A stretch of 64,000 bases of DNA from Verrucomicrobiota bacterium (GCA_023416735.1 JAEZGX010000025.1:62001-126000); one strand, 5' to 3'; counted from the stretch's first letter, positions 17,352 to 25,879 are shown. Made by a program: numbers and translations. The notes: a model not told the origin generated them from the sequence alone.

Positions 17352-19235
17352 TTAACGACTCCCGGCGGATTTTCGCCGGGAGTTTTTTTGTGTGCGCGGG
17401 AGGAGGACGAAGGTGAGCTCGAGGAGGGATTGCGTGGCGGCGTCGGCGAAAGCAGGCCAGCCGGACTTCGGGGCAGCGCGACCGAGGCTCTGCCATGCTC
17501 GGCGAGATTGCGCAGAGATTTTTGCGGTGTCGGAAATAAGCGCGATGTCGCCGAGCTTCACTTTCCCGATACCGCGGACGAAGAGACGAAGGCGAGGTGG
17601 GTGGTTGCGGTCGCCGTTCCACGCAACCGGGGCGGCGTGCTCGCGGATGAAGTTGCCGCGGGGGCGAGCGGCGGATGTTTGGAACTCGATCGTGTGGCAG
17701 GATTGAAGCGTTTTCCACGATCCGTCGGGCTGCTGTTGTTCGACGCCGACGAGTTGAACGGCGGGCGCGAAGTTCCAGACCTTGTAGCAAAGCTGCCATT
17801 TGCCGCGGAAGACAGGTTCGCCGCGAAGGAAGGCGCGGAGACGCGCGGCATCTTGGCGGACGATCTGTTCATTAGGACTAACCACGCGAGGATCGTGGGT
17901 GCGTTTCCACATGATCCGCGCGGCGTGAGCGCCCTGCTTCAATGCGGAGTGGAATTTCTTCGTGTCGACATGTCCGGTCCGGGCGGTCTGGCGGACGAGC
18001 ACGTCGCGCGCGGCGAGATAGTGGCGAAAGGCCACGCTGCTGCGCAGCGGGAGCGGGAGTTTTTCACGGAGCGCACGTTGCGCGAGACGGGCAAAGTGAC
18101 GCTCCTCCGCCCGATACGATGCGAGCGGTTCGCGATGTGAAACGGTGTCCCAGCGATCGTTGATCTCCCAGCGCGGGTAGCCGGAAAACGGATACGCGTC
18201 GCAGGCGAGGGCGACGCGGGCGGAGGCGCGACCTTGGGCTTTGCCGAACACGCGTTCGAAGCCGCGGGCGAGCATTTCGCGGGGATCGTCGACGTGCGGC
18301 TCGAGCCAGAGCGTCGCGGCGGCGGCATCGACGGCGGTGGTGAGTTCGATCGCGAGCCGATAGGGCTCCCAAGAGCTCACGAGGAAACCTTTCGCGCCGA
18401 TCCGTCGGGCGTGTTTCCACCAAGCGACGATGTTGTTCATGCGATCGGTGAAATGCGGCAGCGGCTCGTAACGGAACGCGCCATTCATCGGGCAGCTGTA
18501 GAGATCGATCCCGCGCGCTTGCAGCGGAGTAGCGAGGTCGACCTCGGCGAAGTTGAAGAGTTCGACGCGCGGATGCCGGCGGAAGGCGTGGTAATACCAG
18601 TCGTAAGCGATGAGGTTGCGCGGCAACTCGGGAATCGCGTCGGGGAGAAAGTAGAGCATGTCGGCCCACATGCTCATCTCGAGGTTCAGCGAGCGGGTGA
18701 GCGTGTGCAGACGGCGGACGTATCGGGAAAAATGTGACGCGAGGCCGATCCGCGCGATTTCGCGGCGGCTCAGCGGATGTTTGCCCAGGTGAAAAGATTC
18801 ATCGAGGCCGACATGAACCTTTCCGGCGGTGCAGAACGGAGCGACGTCGCGCAGGAGTTTTTCGGCGATTTCGAGCGTGCGCGGATGAAGCGGGCAGATT
18901 TGTCCGCGCTCGAGCGGCGAGCCGTCGGCGGCGCGGAGTTCGTTCAGATCGCGGAGCTCGGGAACCTTGATGAGGTATTGCGTGTGGCCGAGGAGATTGA
19001 CGATCGGCACGACGCGGAGGCCGGCGCGCGTCGCGGCTTCGACCAGACGCGAGAACTGCTTGTAGGTATAGGCGTCGCGACGCGCGACACCCGGAATGCT
19101 CGGGTATTCGATCGCGTCTTCGAGATGCAGGTGCAGCTCGTGATAACCCCAGTCGGCGTAGCGCGGAAGTTGTGCGAGGAGCCAGTCGAGGCGTTCGACC
19201 TGGCGGGCGAGGTCCCACTGGAAGGAGCGGATCAT
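17352..19235 (-). CDS. GH20-like (beta-hexosaminidase fold) glycosidase
   Basis: A 627-residue protein whose first 400 residues form a TIM barrel like family 20 glycosidases. It reads MIRSFQWDLARQVERLDWLL, then YHELHLHLEDAIEYPSI, LRVVPIVNLLGHTQYLI, and the catalytic-type pair Asp145-Glu146 in KVHVGLDESFHLG. In GH20 enzymes this D-E pair drives substrate-assisted removal of terminal GlcNAc/GalNAc. I see no signal peptide, so it may act in the cytoplasm on imported or recycled amino-sugar oligomers. The C-terminal 200 residues are not recognised. The last codons overlap the TonB-gene terminator. It lies 73 bp downstream of tal on the same strand, with a palindrome between. Confidence 0.8.
   Translation of the reverse strand: MIRSFQWDLARQVERLDWLLAQLPRYADWGYHELHLHLEDAIEYPSIPGVARRDAYTYKQFSRLVEAATRAGLRVVPIVNLLGHTQYLIKVPELRDLNELRAADGSPLERGQICPLHPRTLEIAEKLLRDVAPFCTAGKVHVGLDESFHLGKHPLSRREIARIGLASHFSRYVRRLHTLTRSLNLEMSMWADMLYFLPDAIPELPRNLIAYDWYYHAFRRHPRVELFNFAEVDLATPLQARGIDLYSCPMNGAFRYEPLPHFTDRMNNIVAWWKHARRIGAKGFLVSSWEPYRLAIELTTAVDAAAATLWLEPHVDDPREMLARGFERVFGKAQGRASARVALACDAYPFSGYPRWEINDRWDTVSHREPLASYRAEERHFARLAQRALREKLPLPLRSSVAFRHYLAARDVLVRQTARTGHVDTKKFHSALKQGAHAARIMWKRTHDPRVVSPNEQIVRQDAARLRAFLRGEPVFRGKWQLCYKVWNFAPAVQLVGVEQQQPDGSWKTLQSCHTIEFQTSAARPRGNFIREHAAPVAWNGDRNHPPRLRLFVRGIGKVKLGDIALISDTAKISAQSRRAWQSLGRAAPKSGWPAFADAATQSLLELTFVLLPRTQKNSRRKSAGSR
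17358..17389 (+). terminator. Intrinsic terminator of the TonB receptor gene
   Basis: ACTCCCGGCG (17358-17367) pairs perfectly with CGCCGGGAGT (17374-17383) around a GATTTT loop, and a T-run follows to 17389. It lies inside the last codons of the convergent glycosidase gene (stop at 17352-17354). Confidence 0.93.
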
Positions 19236-19275
19236 CGTCCGCGGTGATGATCGACTCGGGGAGTCGACGCAACAA

Positions 19276-19302
19276 GCAGGGCGGGTTTGAAACCCGCCCT
19301 GC
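19276..19302 (-). terminator. Perfect GC-rich palindrome between tal and the glycosidase gene
   Basis: GCAGGGCGGGTTT (19276-19288) is the exact reverse complement of AAACCCGCCCTGC (19290-19302) with one base between. It lies 7 bp after the tal stop. No T-run follows on the minus strand. It resembles the GGCGGGGTC hairpins at 36751 and 63299, so it may be a repeat element as well as a transcription attenuator. Confidence 0.6.
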
Positions 19303-19308
19303 CAAAGA

Positions 19309-20256
19309 TCAGCCCTGTTTTTTGCGGATCAGCTCTTCGAGCTTCACGATGTCCGCGGCGAATTGGCGGATGCCATCGGACAGTTTTTCCGTGGCCATCT
19401 GGTCTTCGTTGAGGGCCCAGCGGAAAGATTTTTCGTCGAAGCTGACGCGATCGAGACTGGCGGATGAAGCGCGGGAAGGATCGAGTTTGCGCGTGACCGG
19501 ATCGTTGCTCGCGGCGAGCTCGCCGAGAAGCTGCGGCGAGATCGTGAGCAGGTCGCAGCCGGCGAGTTCGAGAATCTCGCCCTTGTTGCGGAAGCTCGCG
19601 CCCATCACCTCGGTCTTGTGGCCGAATTTCTTGTAGTAGGTGTAGATGGCGGAGACGGATTGGACGCCCGGATCTTCGGCGGGGGAGTAGTCTTTGCCGG
19701 TGCTCTTCTTATACCAATCGAGAATGCGGCCGACGAAGGGAGAGATGAGTTGCACCTTCGCTTCGGCGCAGGCGACGGCTTGGGCGAAGGAGAAGAGCAG
19801 TGTAAGGTTGCAGCGGATACCTTCCTTTTCGAGATGCTCGGCGGCTTTGATGCCCTCCCAGGTGGACGCGAGCTTGATGAGGATGCGTTCGCGGGGGATG
19901 CCGGCCTTTTCGTAAAATTCGATGATCTCGTGCGCCTTGGCGATGCTGGCCTCGCGATCGAACGAAACGCGCGCGTCGACTTCGGTAGAGACGCGGCCCG
20001 GGACGATCTTGAGGATTTCGGCCCCGAAGAGCGTGAGCAGCAGATCGATGACGGTGCCGACGGACGCGCCGGAACCGGCATCCTTGATCGCGCGGTCGAC
20101 CAGGTGCGCATAGGCGGGCATGCCGGCGGCCTTGAGGATGAGGCTCGGGTTGGTCGTGGCGTCTTGCGGCTTGAACTCCACGATGCTGCTGAAGTCGCCG
20201 GTGTCGGCGACGACCTTCGTGAATTGTTTGAGTTGTTCGAGTTGGTTCATGGCCAT
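19309..20256 (-). CDS. tal: Transaldolase
   Basis: A 315-residue class I transaldolase of the TalB size. It moves a dihydroxyacetone unit between sugar phosphates in the non-oxidative pentose phosphate pathway. The substrate-positioning Asp lies in KPQDATTNPSLILKAA (Asp32), and the Schiff-base Lys in RILIKLASTWEG (Lys128). DARVSFDREASIAKA and GASFRNKGEILELAGCDLLT are typical flanking motifs. The start MAMNQLEQLKQFTKVVADTG matches the family. It is expressed on its own or with the downstream glycosidase. Confidence 0.97.
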   Translation of the reverse strand: MAMNQLEQLKQFTKVVADTGDFSSIVEFKPQDATTNPSLILKAAGMPAYAHLVDRAIKDAGSGASVGTVIDLLLTLFGAEILKIVPGRVSTEVDARVSFDREASIAKAHEIIEFYEKAGIPRERILIKLASTWEGIKAAEHLEKEGIRCNLTLLFSFAQAVACAEAKVQLISPFVGRILDWYKKSTGKDYSPAEDPGVQSVSAIYTYYKKFGHKTEVMGASFRNKGEILELAGCDLLTISPQLLGELAASNDPVTRKLDPSRASSASLDRVSFDEKSFRWALNEDQMATEKLSDGIRQFAADIVKLEELIRKKQG

Positions 20257-20273
20257 GGGAAAGGACTAAACGG

Positions 20274-21677
20274 TCAGCGTAGCGCGCCGCCGGTTTCGTG
20301 CAACCGAGTCTGCAACCACGTCATAGCGCCGGCTTCGTCGGAGAACGCGCCGTCGAGTTGCGCTTCGAACGCGGCGTCGAGCACGGGCTTGAACGCCGGG
20401 CCGGGTTTGAAGCCGAGCGAGAGCAGGTGGCGGCCGAGGAGGAGGGGGCGCGGGGCGTCGTTTTTGAATGCGAGGGCGGCGGCGAGGGCGAGGAGTTCGT
20501 CGATGCGCGCGAGGGTTTCTTCGGGCGGAACGGGCGGCCGGCCGCGGGCGTCGGCGCACATGACCAGTGAAAGGTCGTGAATCGTCGCGGGGGCAAGGCG
20601 AAGGGCGAGCCGGCGGATGGCGCGATCGGTGAACGGCTGGTTGCCGCGATCGTGCGCGTGGTGGTTTTCAACGAGCGCGCACACGGGAGTGTCGAAGGCG
20701 AGCGGAGCGCCGATGCGGCGAAGGAAGTTTTTAGAAAGCGGACCGCTGGCGGTGTGATGACCGGGGCTGCGCCAGCGGAGGCGTCCGTCTTTTTCCATCT
20801 TTTGGGTCGTGGACGGCTTGCCGAAATCGTGCGCGAGGACGGCAAAGGTGAGCAGTGCGCGGTGAGGCGATGTTTTCCAGTCGTCGAAGGTGACGAGGGC
20901 GTCGAGGCAGTGCTGCGTGTGATTGAACACGTCGCCTTCCGGGTGCCATTCGGGATCCTGGGGCGTGCCGCGGAGTGCGGCAATTTCGGGGAAATGTTGG
21001 AGCCAGTTCGTCTCTTCGAGAACGGCGAGGCCGCGTGAAGGCCGAGTTGATTTCGAGGCCCATTTTTCCCATTCGCCCCAGATACGTTCGACGGGCAGCT
21101 CGCTGAAGCTCGTGGCGATGGAGCGGCAGAGGGCGGCGGTTTCGGGGGCGAGCGTGAGGTTGAAACGGGCGGCGAGCTGGAAAGCGCGCAGGACGCGAAG
21201 CGGATCTTCGATGAACGCGGGACTCGTGTGGCGGAGGATACGGGCGTCGAGATCGCGTTGACCGCCATGCGGGTCGATGAGTTCGCCGGTGAACGGATCC
21301 TGCGCGATGGCGTTGAGCGTGAAATCACGGCGGGCGGCGGCATCGGCATCGCTGAGTGAAGGATCAGGTGCGATGGCGAAGCCGCGGTGGCCGGCGCCGG
21401 TTTTCGATTCGCGACGCGGAAGGCTGAAGTCGTATTCGGCGCCGGTGGCGGCACTGCGGACCTTGATTACGCCGAAACTGCGGCCGACGACATCGGTCGC
21501 GCCGAAAGGGGCGAGGGTGCGGTGCAGCCGGTCGAAATCGGTGCCGGCGACCTCTACATCGAAATCCTTCGGTTCGAGACCGAGCAGAACGTCGCGAACG
21601 CCACCGCCGACGAGCCGGGGCCGACCGACGCGCCGAAGGGCGTCGAGCATGGCGCGGAGGTCGGCGGGGAGTTGCAT
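20274..21677 (-). CDS. cca: CCA tRNA nucleotidyltransferase / poly(A) polymerase family, with HD domain
   Basis: A 467-residue class II nucleotidyltransferase that adds or repairs the CCA end of tRNAs. The head shows LVGGGVRDVLLGLEPKDFDV, with the metal-binding Asp pair at 38 and 40, then RRDFTLNAIAQDPFTGELIDP and RILRHTSPAFIEDPLRVLRA (the RNA/nucleotide-binding motifs). The C-terminal half contains an HD-type motif, FAVLAHDFGKPSTTQ, with a second His pair further on, as in two-domain bacterial CCA enzymes with phosphohydrolase activity. At least the tRNA-Gly gene here already encodes its CCA, so a repair role is plausible. The DUF423 gene ends only 3 bp upstream. Confidence 0.93.
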   Translation of the reverse strand: MQLPADLRAMLDALRRVGRPRLVGGGVRDVLLGLEPKDFDVEVAGTDFDRLHRTLAPFGATDVVGRSFGVIKVRSAATGAEYDFSLPRRESKTGAGHRGFAIAPDPSLSDADAAARRDFTLNAIAQDPFTGELIDPHGGQRDLDARILRHTSPAFIEDPLRVLRAFQLAARFNLTLAPETAALCRSIATSFSELPVERIWGEWEKWASKSTRPSRGLAVLEETNWLQHFPEIAALRGTPQDPEWHPEGDVFNHTQHCLDALVTFDDWKTSPHRALLTFAVLAHDFGKPSTTQKMEKDGRLRWRSPGHHTASGPLSKNFLRRIGAPLAFDTPVCALVENHHAHDRGNQPFTDRAIRRLALRLAPATIHDLSLVMCADARGRPPVPPEETLARIDELLALAAALAFKNDAPRPLLLGRHLLSLGFKPGPAFKPVLDAAFEAQLDGAFSDEAGAMTWLQTRLHETGGALR

Positions 21678-21680
21678 GGA

Positions 21681-22067
21681 TCAGCGATCGCGTTTCAACG
21701 CCTGCGCGATCAGCAGCAGCCAACCGAGCATGAGGGCGATGCCACCGAAAGGTGTGACGGGGCCGAGCCAGCGCGGGCCACCGAGGGCGAGCCAATAGAG
21801 TGAACCGGAAAACAGGGATGTTCCGATGAGCCAGCTCCACGCTGTCCACGCGGCGAGGCGGGACGATTCGGCGTGGACGCGCATCCAAGCGGCGAGACCG
21901 AGGAGCGCGACAGCGTGAACGATGTGATAGCGCGCGGCGGTTTCCCAAGGAACAGACATCCCGCGCGCGAGCAGGGTGGCTTTGAGGGCGTGCGCGCCGA
22001 GTGCGCCGAGCGCAACACCGGTCAGACCAAGGAAACCCGCGGCGGCGAGAGGGAGACGAAAGGTCAT
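21681..22067 (-). CDS. DUF423 family small membrane protein
   Basis: A 128-residue protein with four hydrophobic helices and the DUF423 look: LAAAGFLGLTGVALGALGAH near the N-terminus, YHIVHAVALLGLAA in the middle, WLIGTSLFSGSLYWLAL and TPFGGIALMLGWLLL near the end. The family is widespread and its function is unknown. I took the ATG at 22067 because the upstream in-frame extension (to 22145) is Arg/Cys-rich and unlike the family. It ends 3 bp before the start of cca and is probably transcribed with it. Confidence 0.9.
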   Translation of the reverse strand: MTFRLPLAAAGFLGLTGVALGALGAHALKATLLARGMSVPWETAARYHIVHAVALLGLAAWMRVHAESSRLAAWTAWSWLIGTSLFSGSLYWLALGGPRWLGPVTPFGGIALMLGWLLLIAQALKRDR

Positions 22068-22173
22068 GCGCGCACGTTTGCATAACGTGTTGGCAAAACA
22101 AGCTCGCAGCCTTGGCGGGGAGCCGCCACGTTGCGCGAACGGCAAATCGATCGGTTTCGAGGCAAAACGGGGG

Positions 22174-22202
22174 TTGACAGCTCTTCGCGAAACCCTAGCT
22201 CT
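22174..22202 (+). promoter_or_regulatory. Candidate promoter of rplM-rpsI
   Basis: TTGACA (22174-22179) is a perfect -35 box. The -10 is weak: TAGCTC after a 16-bp spacer is the best candidate. It lies just upstream of the rplM ATG (22217), implying a very short leader. Confidence 0.5.
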
Positions 22203-22216
22203 TGGCCTCTTTTCTC

Positions 22217-22645
22217 ATGAAAACCTTCCTTGCCAAAAAGGAGACGGTGCAGCCCAAGTGGTTTCTGATCGATGCCACGGGCGTTCCGCTCGGCCGTCTC
22301 GCTGTGAAAGCCGCCAACCTCATCCGCGGCCGGCACAAGGCGTCTTATACTCCCAGCGTCGACACCGGTGATTACGTGGTTGTGATCAATGCCGAAAAAG
22401 TGGTGCTGACCGGTAAGAAGGAAGAGCAGAACGAGTATATGTTCTTCTCCGGCTACGTGGGCGGCGAGAGCTACCGCAACATTGCGCAGATGCGCGAAAA
22501 GAACCCCGAGTTCATGATCGAGCGCGCCGTGAAGGGGATGCTCCCGAAGAACCGGATCGCGGCCCAGATGTTGAAGAAGCTGCGTGTTTTCCGCGGCGAG
22601 ACCCACACGCACGAGGCCAACAGCCCGACCAAGATTTCCGCCTGA
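22217..22645 (+). CDS. rplM: 50S ribosomal protein L13
   Basis: A 142-residue ribosomal protein of exactly the usual length from the ATG at 22217. Family motifs are WFLIDATGVPLGRLAVKAAN (about 16-35), HKASYTPSVDTGDYVVVINA (about 42-61), RAVKGMLPKNRIAAQMLKKL (about 103-122) and the C-terminal LRVFRGETHTHEAN. L13 is an early-assembling large-subunit protein. rpsI follows after 7 bp, the standard bacterial L13-S9 pair. A TTG at 22202 would add five residues but has no support. Confidence 0.98.
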   Translation: MKTFLAKKETVQPKWFLIDATGVPLGRLAVKAANLIRGRHKASYTPSVDTGDYVVVINAEKVVLTGKKEEQNEYMFFSGYVGGESYRNIAQMREKNPEFMIERAVKGMLPKNRIAAQMLKKLRVFRGETHTHEANSPTKISA

Positions 22646-22652
22646 TTAGTCC

Positions 22653-23051
22653 ATGAGCACCGCCAACAACGTTTTCATCGGCACCGGCCGTCGTAAGACC
22701 GCCACCGCCCGCGTCCGCATCACCGAGGGCAGCGGCAAGCTGACCTGCAACGGTCGCGATTTCGACAGCTACTTCACCCACGAGAATTTCTCGAAGCAGG
22801 CGTATGCGCCGCTGCTCACGGTCGATCTCAAAGACAAGATCGACGTCACGGTGAACGTCGCCGGCGGCGGTGTGGCGGGCCAGGCGGGCGCGGTGGCTCA
22901 CGGCATTGCTCGCGCGCTGCAGAAGATGAATGGCGAGCTTCGCCCTGCGCTGAAGAAAGCTCTTCACCTGCGTCGTGACGACCGCATGAAAGAGCGCAAA
23001 AAGCCGGGTCAGCCGGGCGCGCGCAAGCGGTTCCAGTTCTCGAAGCGCTAA
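22653..23051 (+). CDS. rpsI: 30S ribosomal protein S9
   Basis: A 132-residue small-subunit protein. GTGRRKTATARVRITEGSGK near the N-terminus and the C-terminal RDDRMKERKKPGQPGARKRF followed by QFSKR are diagnostic. The terminal Lys-Arg tail normally reaches the P-site tRNA. GGGVAGQAGAVAHGIARALQ is the conserved central glycine-rich segment. It is translated from the L13-S9 message and followed at once by a strong terminator. Confidence 0.98.
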   Translation: MSTANNVFIGTGRRKTATARVRITEGSGKLTCNGRDFDSYFTHENFSKQAYAPLLTVDLKDKIDVTVNVAGGGVAGQAGAVAHGIARALQKMNGELRPALKKALHLRRDDRMKERKKPGQPGARKRFQFSKR

Positions 23052-23076
23052 GCTTCGACCGAGTCTATCCTTTGCG

Positions 23077-23110
23077 AAACCGCCCGTGCCTTGTGCCGGG
23101 CGGTTTTTTT
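23077..23110 (+). terminator. Intrinsic terminator of rplM-rpsI
   Basis: AAACCGCCCG (23077-23086) pairs with CGGGCGGTTT (23097-23106) around a 10-base loop, followed by a T-run to 23110, about 26 bp after the rpsI stop. Confidence 0.93.
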
Positions 23111-23146
23111 GTGAACTGTTGGTCCTCTGTCTGCGTGGCTCCCACT

Positions 23147-23175
23147 TGGATTCTTCACTTCGTTCAGAATGACAG
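23147..23175 (+). repeat. Short intergenic repeat phrase before argC
   Basis: GGATTCTTCACTTCGTTCAG followed by AATGACA (about 23149-23175) looks like a phrase I remember from intergenic regions of many unrelated bacteria, usually TTCTTCGCTTCGCTCAGAAT. Here it is a single arm with no partner. It lies about 16 bp before the argC start. Confidence 0.45.
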
Positions 23176-23191
23176 ATAGCTATTTCCTCTC

Positions 23192-24217
23192 ATGAAAGTC
23201 GGCATCGTTGGTGCGTCCGGTTACTCCGGCGAAGTTCTGGTGAAGCTGCTCCTCGGGCATCCAAAGGTGACGCTCGCGGCGGTGACCTCGCGTTCGAACG
23301 CGGGCAAGCCCCTCGCAGCGGTGATCCCGTCGGTGCGCGGGGCGGACCGGGGGCTGACGTTTACCGATTCGGATCCGACGGCGCTCGCGGCGAGCGACAT
23401 CGATCTATTTTTCCTCGCCCTGCCGCACGGCGCGGCGGCGACGTATGCGAAGGCACTCGTGCCGGCGGGCAAGCGGGTGATCGATCTCAGTGCGGACTTC
23501 CGAATCGCGGATTTGGCGACGTATCAGAAATATTATGGCGAGCACCACGCGCCGGAATTGTTGCCGAATGCGCGGTTCGTGTTGCCGGAGCTGACTCCGG
23601 CGAGCTGGAAGGATGAAGCGAAGCTCGTCGCGGCGCCGGGCTGTTATCCGACGAGTATTCTCGTGCCGTTGCTGCCGTTGTTGAAGGCGGGCGTGATTTC
23701 GCGCGAGCACATCGTGGTGAACTCCTACAGCGGCGTGAGCGGCGCGGGGAAGAAAGTCGACGAAATGTATCTTTACGTGGAGCGCACGGAGAGCACGAAG
23801 GCGTATGGCCTCGTGAAGCACCGGCACCTTGCAGAGGTGGAAGAGCAGATCGCCGTGCACACGGGCGCAAAGACGATCATCCAATTCAATCCGCATCTGG
23901 CGCCAATGCGCCGCGGAATCGCGACGACGATCACGGCGCCGGCAGCAGCGGGCGCGACGATCGAAAAACTCTACGAAGCGTGGCGCGGCGTGTATGCGAA
24001 CCGTCCGTTTGTGCAGTTGCTCGAGAGCGGGGAGACGCCGGACACGGCGCACACGGTTGGGACGAATCGCGTCGACATGTCGGCGGTCCACGATCCGCGC
24101 ACGAACAATTTCGTGATCACATCGGCCGAGGACAACCTGATGAAAGGTGCCAGCGGTCAGGCGGTGCAGATCATGAATTTGTGGTGCGGGTTCGACGAGA
24201 CGACAGGGCTGCTCTGA
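23192..24217 (+). CDS. argC: N-acetyl-gamma-glutamyl-phosphate reductase
   Basis: A 341-residue NADPH-dependent enzyme that reduces N-acetylglutamyl-phosphate to the semialdehyde, the third step of arginine synthesis. The N-terminal VGIVGASGYSGEVLVKLLLG binds NADP. The catalytic Cys151 sits in VAAPGCYPTSILVPLLPL, and the second-domain VVNSYSGVSGAGKKVDE and RHLAEVEEQI segments are intact. It is of the long AGPR type 1 form. It opens the arg cluster, but the next gene (argJ) faces it tail to tail across a long hairpin, so argC is transcribed apart from argB. Confidence 0.97.
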   Translation: MKVGIVGASGYSGEVLVKLLLGHPKVTLAAVTSRSNAGKPLAAVIPSVRGADRGLTFTDSDPTALAASDIDLFFLALPHGAAATYAKALVPAGKRVIDLSADFRIADLATYQKYYGEHHAPELLPNARFVLPELTPASWKDEAKLVAAPGCYPTSILVPLLPLLKAGVISREHIVVNSYSGVSGAGKKVDEMYLYVERTESTKAYGLVKHRHLAEVEEQIAVHTGAKTIIQFNPHLAPMRRGIATTITAPAAAGATIEKLYEAWRGVYANRPFVQLLESGETPDTAHTVGTNRVDMSAVHDPRTNNFVITSAEDNLMKGASGQAVQIMNLWCGFDETTGLL

Positions 24218-24227
24218 CGAGCAGGCC

Positions 24228-24339
24228 GAAGCTCCAAGATCCAAGCACCAAGCTCCAGAGAAGCTCCAATGGCCAAGAACCAATTGGAGTTTGGAGCTTG
24301 GATGTCCTCTGGAGCTTGGTGCTTGGATCTTGGGGCTTC
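24228..24339. repeat. Long hairpin of CCAAG/CTCCA words between argC and argJ
   Basis: Two 33-base arms (24228-24260 and 24307-24339) are complementary at all but one position, which is a G-T wobble. The left arm starts GAAGCTCCAAGATCCAAGCA. Inside, AAGCTCCAA (24261-24269) pairs with TTGGAGCTT (24291-24299), so the whole 112 bp can fold as one rod. Each arm is made of near-repeats of CCAAG and CTCCA. It starts 10 bp after the argC stop and ends 21 bp before the argJ stop, so it may also end transcription from both sides. Confidence 0.9.
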
Positions 24340-24360
24340 CGCGGCGCGGGAGCTCCGCGG

Positions 24361-25677
24361 TCAGCTGCGATAGTCGGCGTTTTCGCTGACGTATTCGTGC
24401 GTGAGGTCGCCGCCGAGGACGGTGGCGCTGTGCTCGCCGCTGCCGAGGTCGATTTCGATTTCGACGCAGCGCTCGTGCGGAGGAAAATCGACGGCGGGAG
24501 AAAACACGCCGTTCTTCGGCGCGGCGCTGGAGTAGAGCTCGGCGTTTTTGAGATGCGCGACGAGGGCTTCTTCCTTTTGCGGGTTCAATTGGAACACGCC
24601 GTTGGCGAAAATTTCGATGCCGCCCATGCGAAGCTTGGTTTTCGCCAGATCGGTGGAAGGCGCGTGGGCACCGACGTGTTTGCCGATCGCTTGGACGAGT
24701 CGGCCGACGTTGGGGTCGTTCCCGGCGACGGCGCATTTGAAGAGCGGCGCGTTGACAACGACTTTGCCGAGCGTGCGGGCGAGGTCGCGAGTGGGGGCGT
24801 TTTTCACGGCGACGCGGATCACGTGATGAATGCCTTCGCCGTTGCGGACGACGTCCTCGGCGAGATCCCGGCAGACTTGGGTGAGCGCGGTTTCGAAGGT
24901 TTTCAGGTCCGAGCACGGGACGCGTCCGGACGAAACGGCGACCACGGTGTCGGACGTGCTCGTATCGCTATCGATGCTGATCGAGTTGAAACTCGGATCG
25001 ACGGCGCGAAGCAGCATGGCGCGCAGTTCGGCGCGCGGGACGGCGACATCGGTAAGGATGTAGACCAGCATCGTCGCGAGGTTGGGCTCGATCATGCCGG
25101 CGCCCTTGGCGATGCCGACGATGCTGCCGCTGCCGACGGAGGCGCGTCGAATTTTTGGATACAAATCGGTGGTAACGATTCCTTCCGCGGCAGGAAGAAT
25201 CGAAGCAGCGGAAAGCGCGGAGGTGGCTTGGGGAAGCGCCGTGATGATGGCTTCTTTCGGGAGCGACCAGCCGATGACGCCGGTGGAGCTGGGCAGGATT
25301 TGTTCACTGCCGAGTCCGAGCAGGCGCGCCGTTGCGAGGCAGATTTCCTCGGCGGTTTCCACGCCGGCGGGAGCGCAGACGTTGGAAATCTTGTTGTTCA
25401 CGAGGATGGCGCCGAGCGTTTCTTCCTTCAGGCGTTTGCGGCCGATGATGACGGGGGCGCCGGGGAAGGCGTTGCGCGTGAAAACCGCGGCGAAGTCGCG
25501 CGTGGGTTTGTCGAGCGCGATGAGCGTGAGCGTCATCTTCGCGGGCTTTGGCGCCTCGCGCGGTGTGAACTCGAAACGCGTGGTGCCGACGCGGAAACCG
25601 GCCGGCAGGACTGCTTGCGACGCGAGCCAGTTGCGATGCTCCTGGCGGGACGTGAACGTGAGGGATGTGCTGGGCAC
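24361..25677 (-). CDS. argJ: Bifunctional glutamate N-acetyltransferase / ornithine acetyltransferase
   Basis: A 438-residue ArgJ, which recycles the acetyl group from N-acetylornithine to glutamate (and may also use acetyl-CoA) in arginine synthesis. The precursor cuts itself before the Thr of NLATMLVYILTD to give two chains; that site is intact. Other family segments are FTRNAFPGAPVI, ILPSSTGVIGW, GIAKGAGMIEPN, SISIDSDTSTSDTV and VKCA-type FKCAVAGNDPNVGRL. I chose a GTG at 25677 because upstream there is no ATG before the divergent argB region; the true start could be slightly different. Unusually, it is inverted relative to all other arg genes here. Confidence 0.93.
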   Translation of the reverse strand: MPSTSLTFTSRQEHRNWLASQAVLPAGFRVGTTRFEFTPREAPKPAKMTLTLIALDKPTRDFAAVFTRNAFPGAPVIIGRKRLKEETLGAILVNNKISNVCAPAGVETAEEICLATARLLGLGSEQILPSSTGVIGWSLPKEAIITALPQATSALSAASILPAAEGIVTTDLYPKIRRASVGSGSIVGIAKGAGMIEPNLATMLVYILTDVAVPRAELRAMLLRAVDPSFNSISIDSDTSTSDTVVAVSSGRVPCSDLKTFETALTQVCRDLAEDVVRNGEGIHHVIRVAVKNAPTRDLARTLGKVVVNAPLFKCAVAGNDPNVGRLVQAIGKHVGAHAPSTDLAKTKLRMGGIEIFANGVFQLNPQKEEALVAHLKNAELYSSAAPKNGVFSPAVDFPPHERCVEIEIDLGSGEHSATVLGGDLTHEYVSENADYRS

Positions 25678-25879
25678 GCGAGAGAAGTGGGCGGGGCGTG
25701 GCGCGGAGTGAAGCCGATTTTCGGTGGTGAATTTCCCGATAGGACGAGGGATCCAAGAATTTAGTGGAAATGCGCGGAGGGGCTGCGTAATGCGTTCTGT
25801 CACTTCTCGACCTACTGAACGTGCACTCCCTCCAACTCCTCTCCCGCGCGGCGCATTGCCGCGGGTTTTGAAAACTCGG

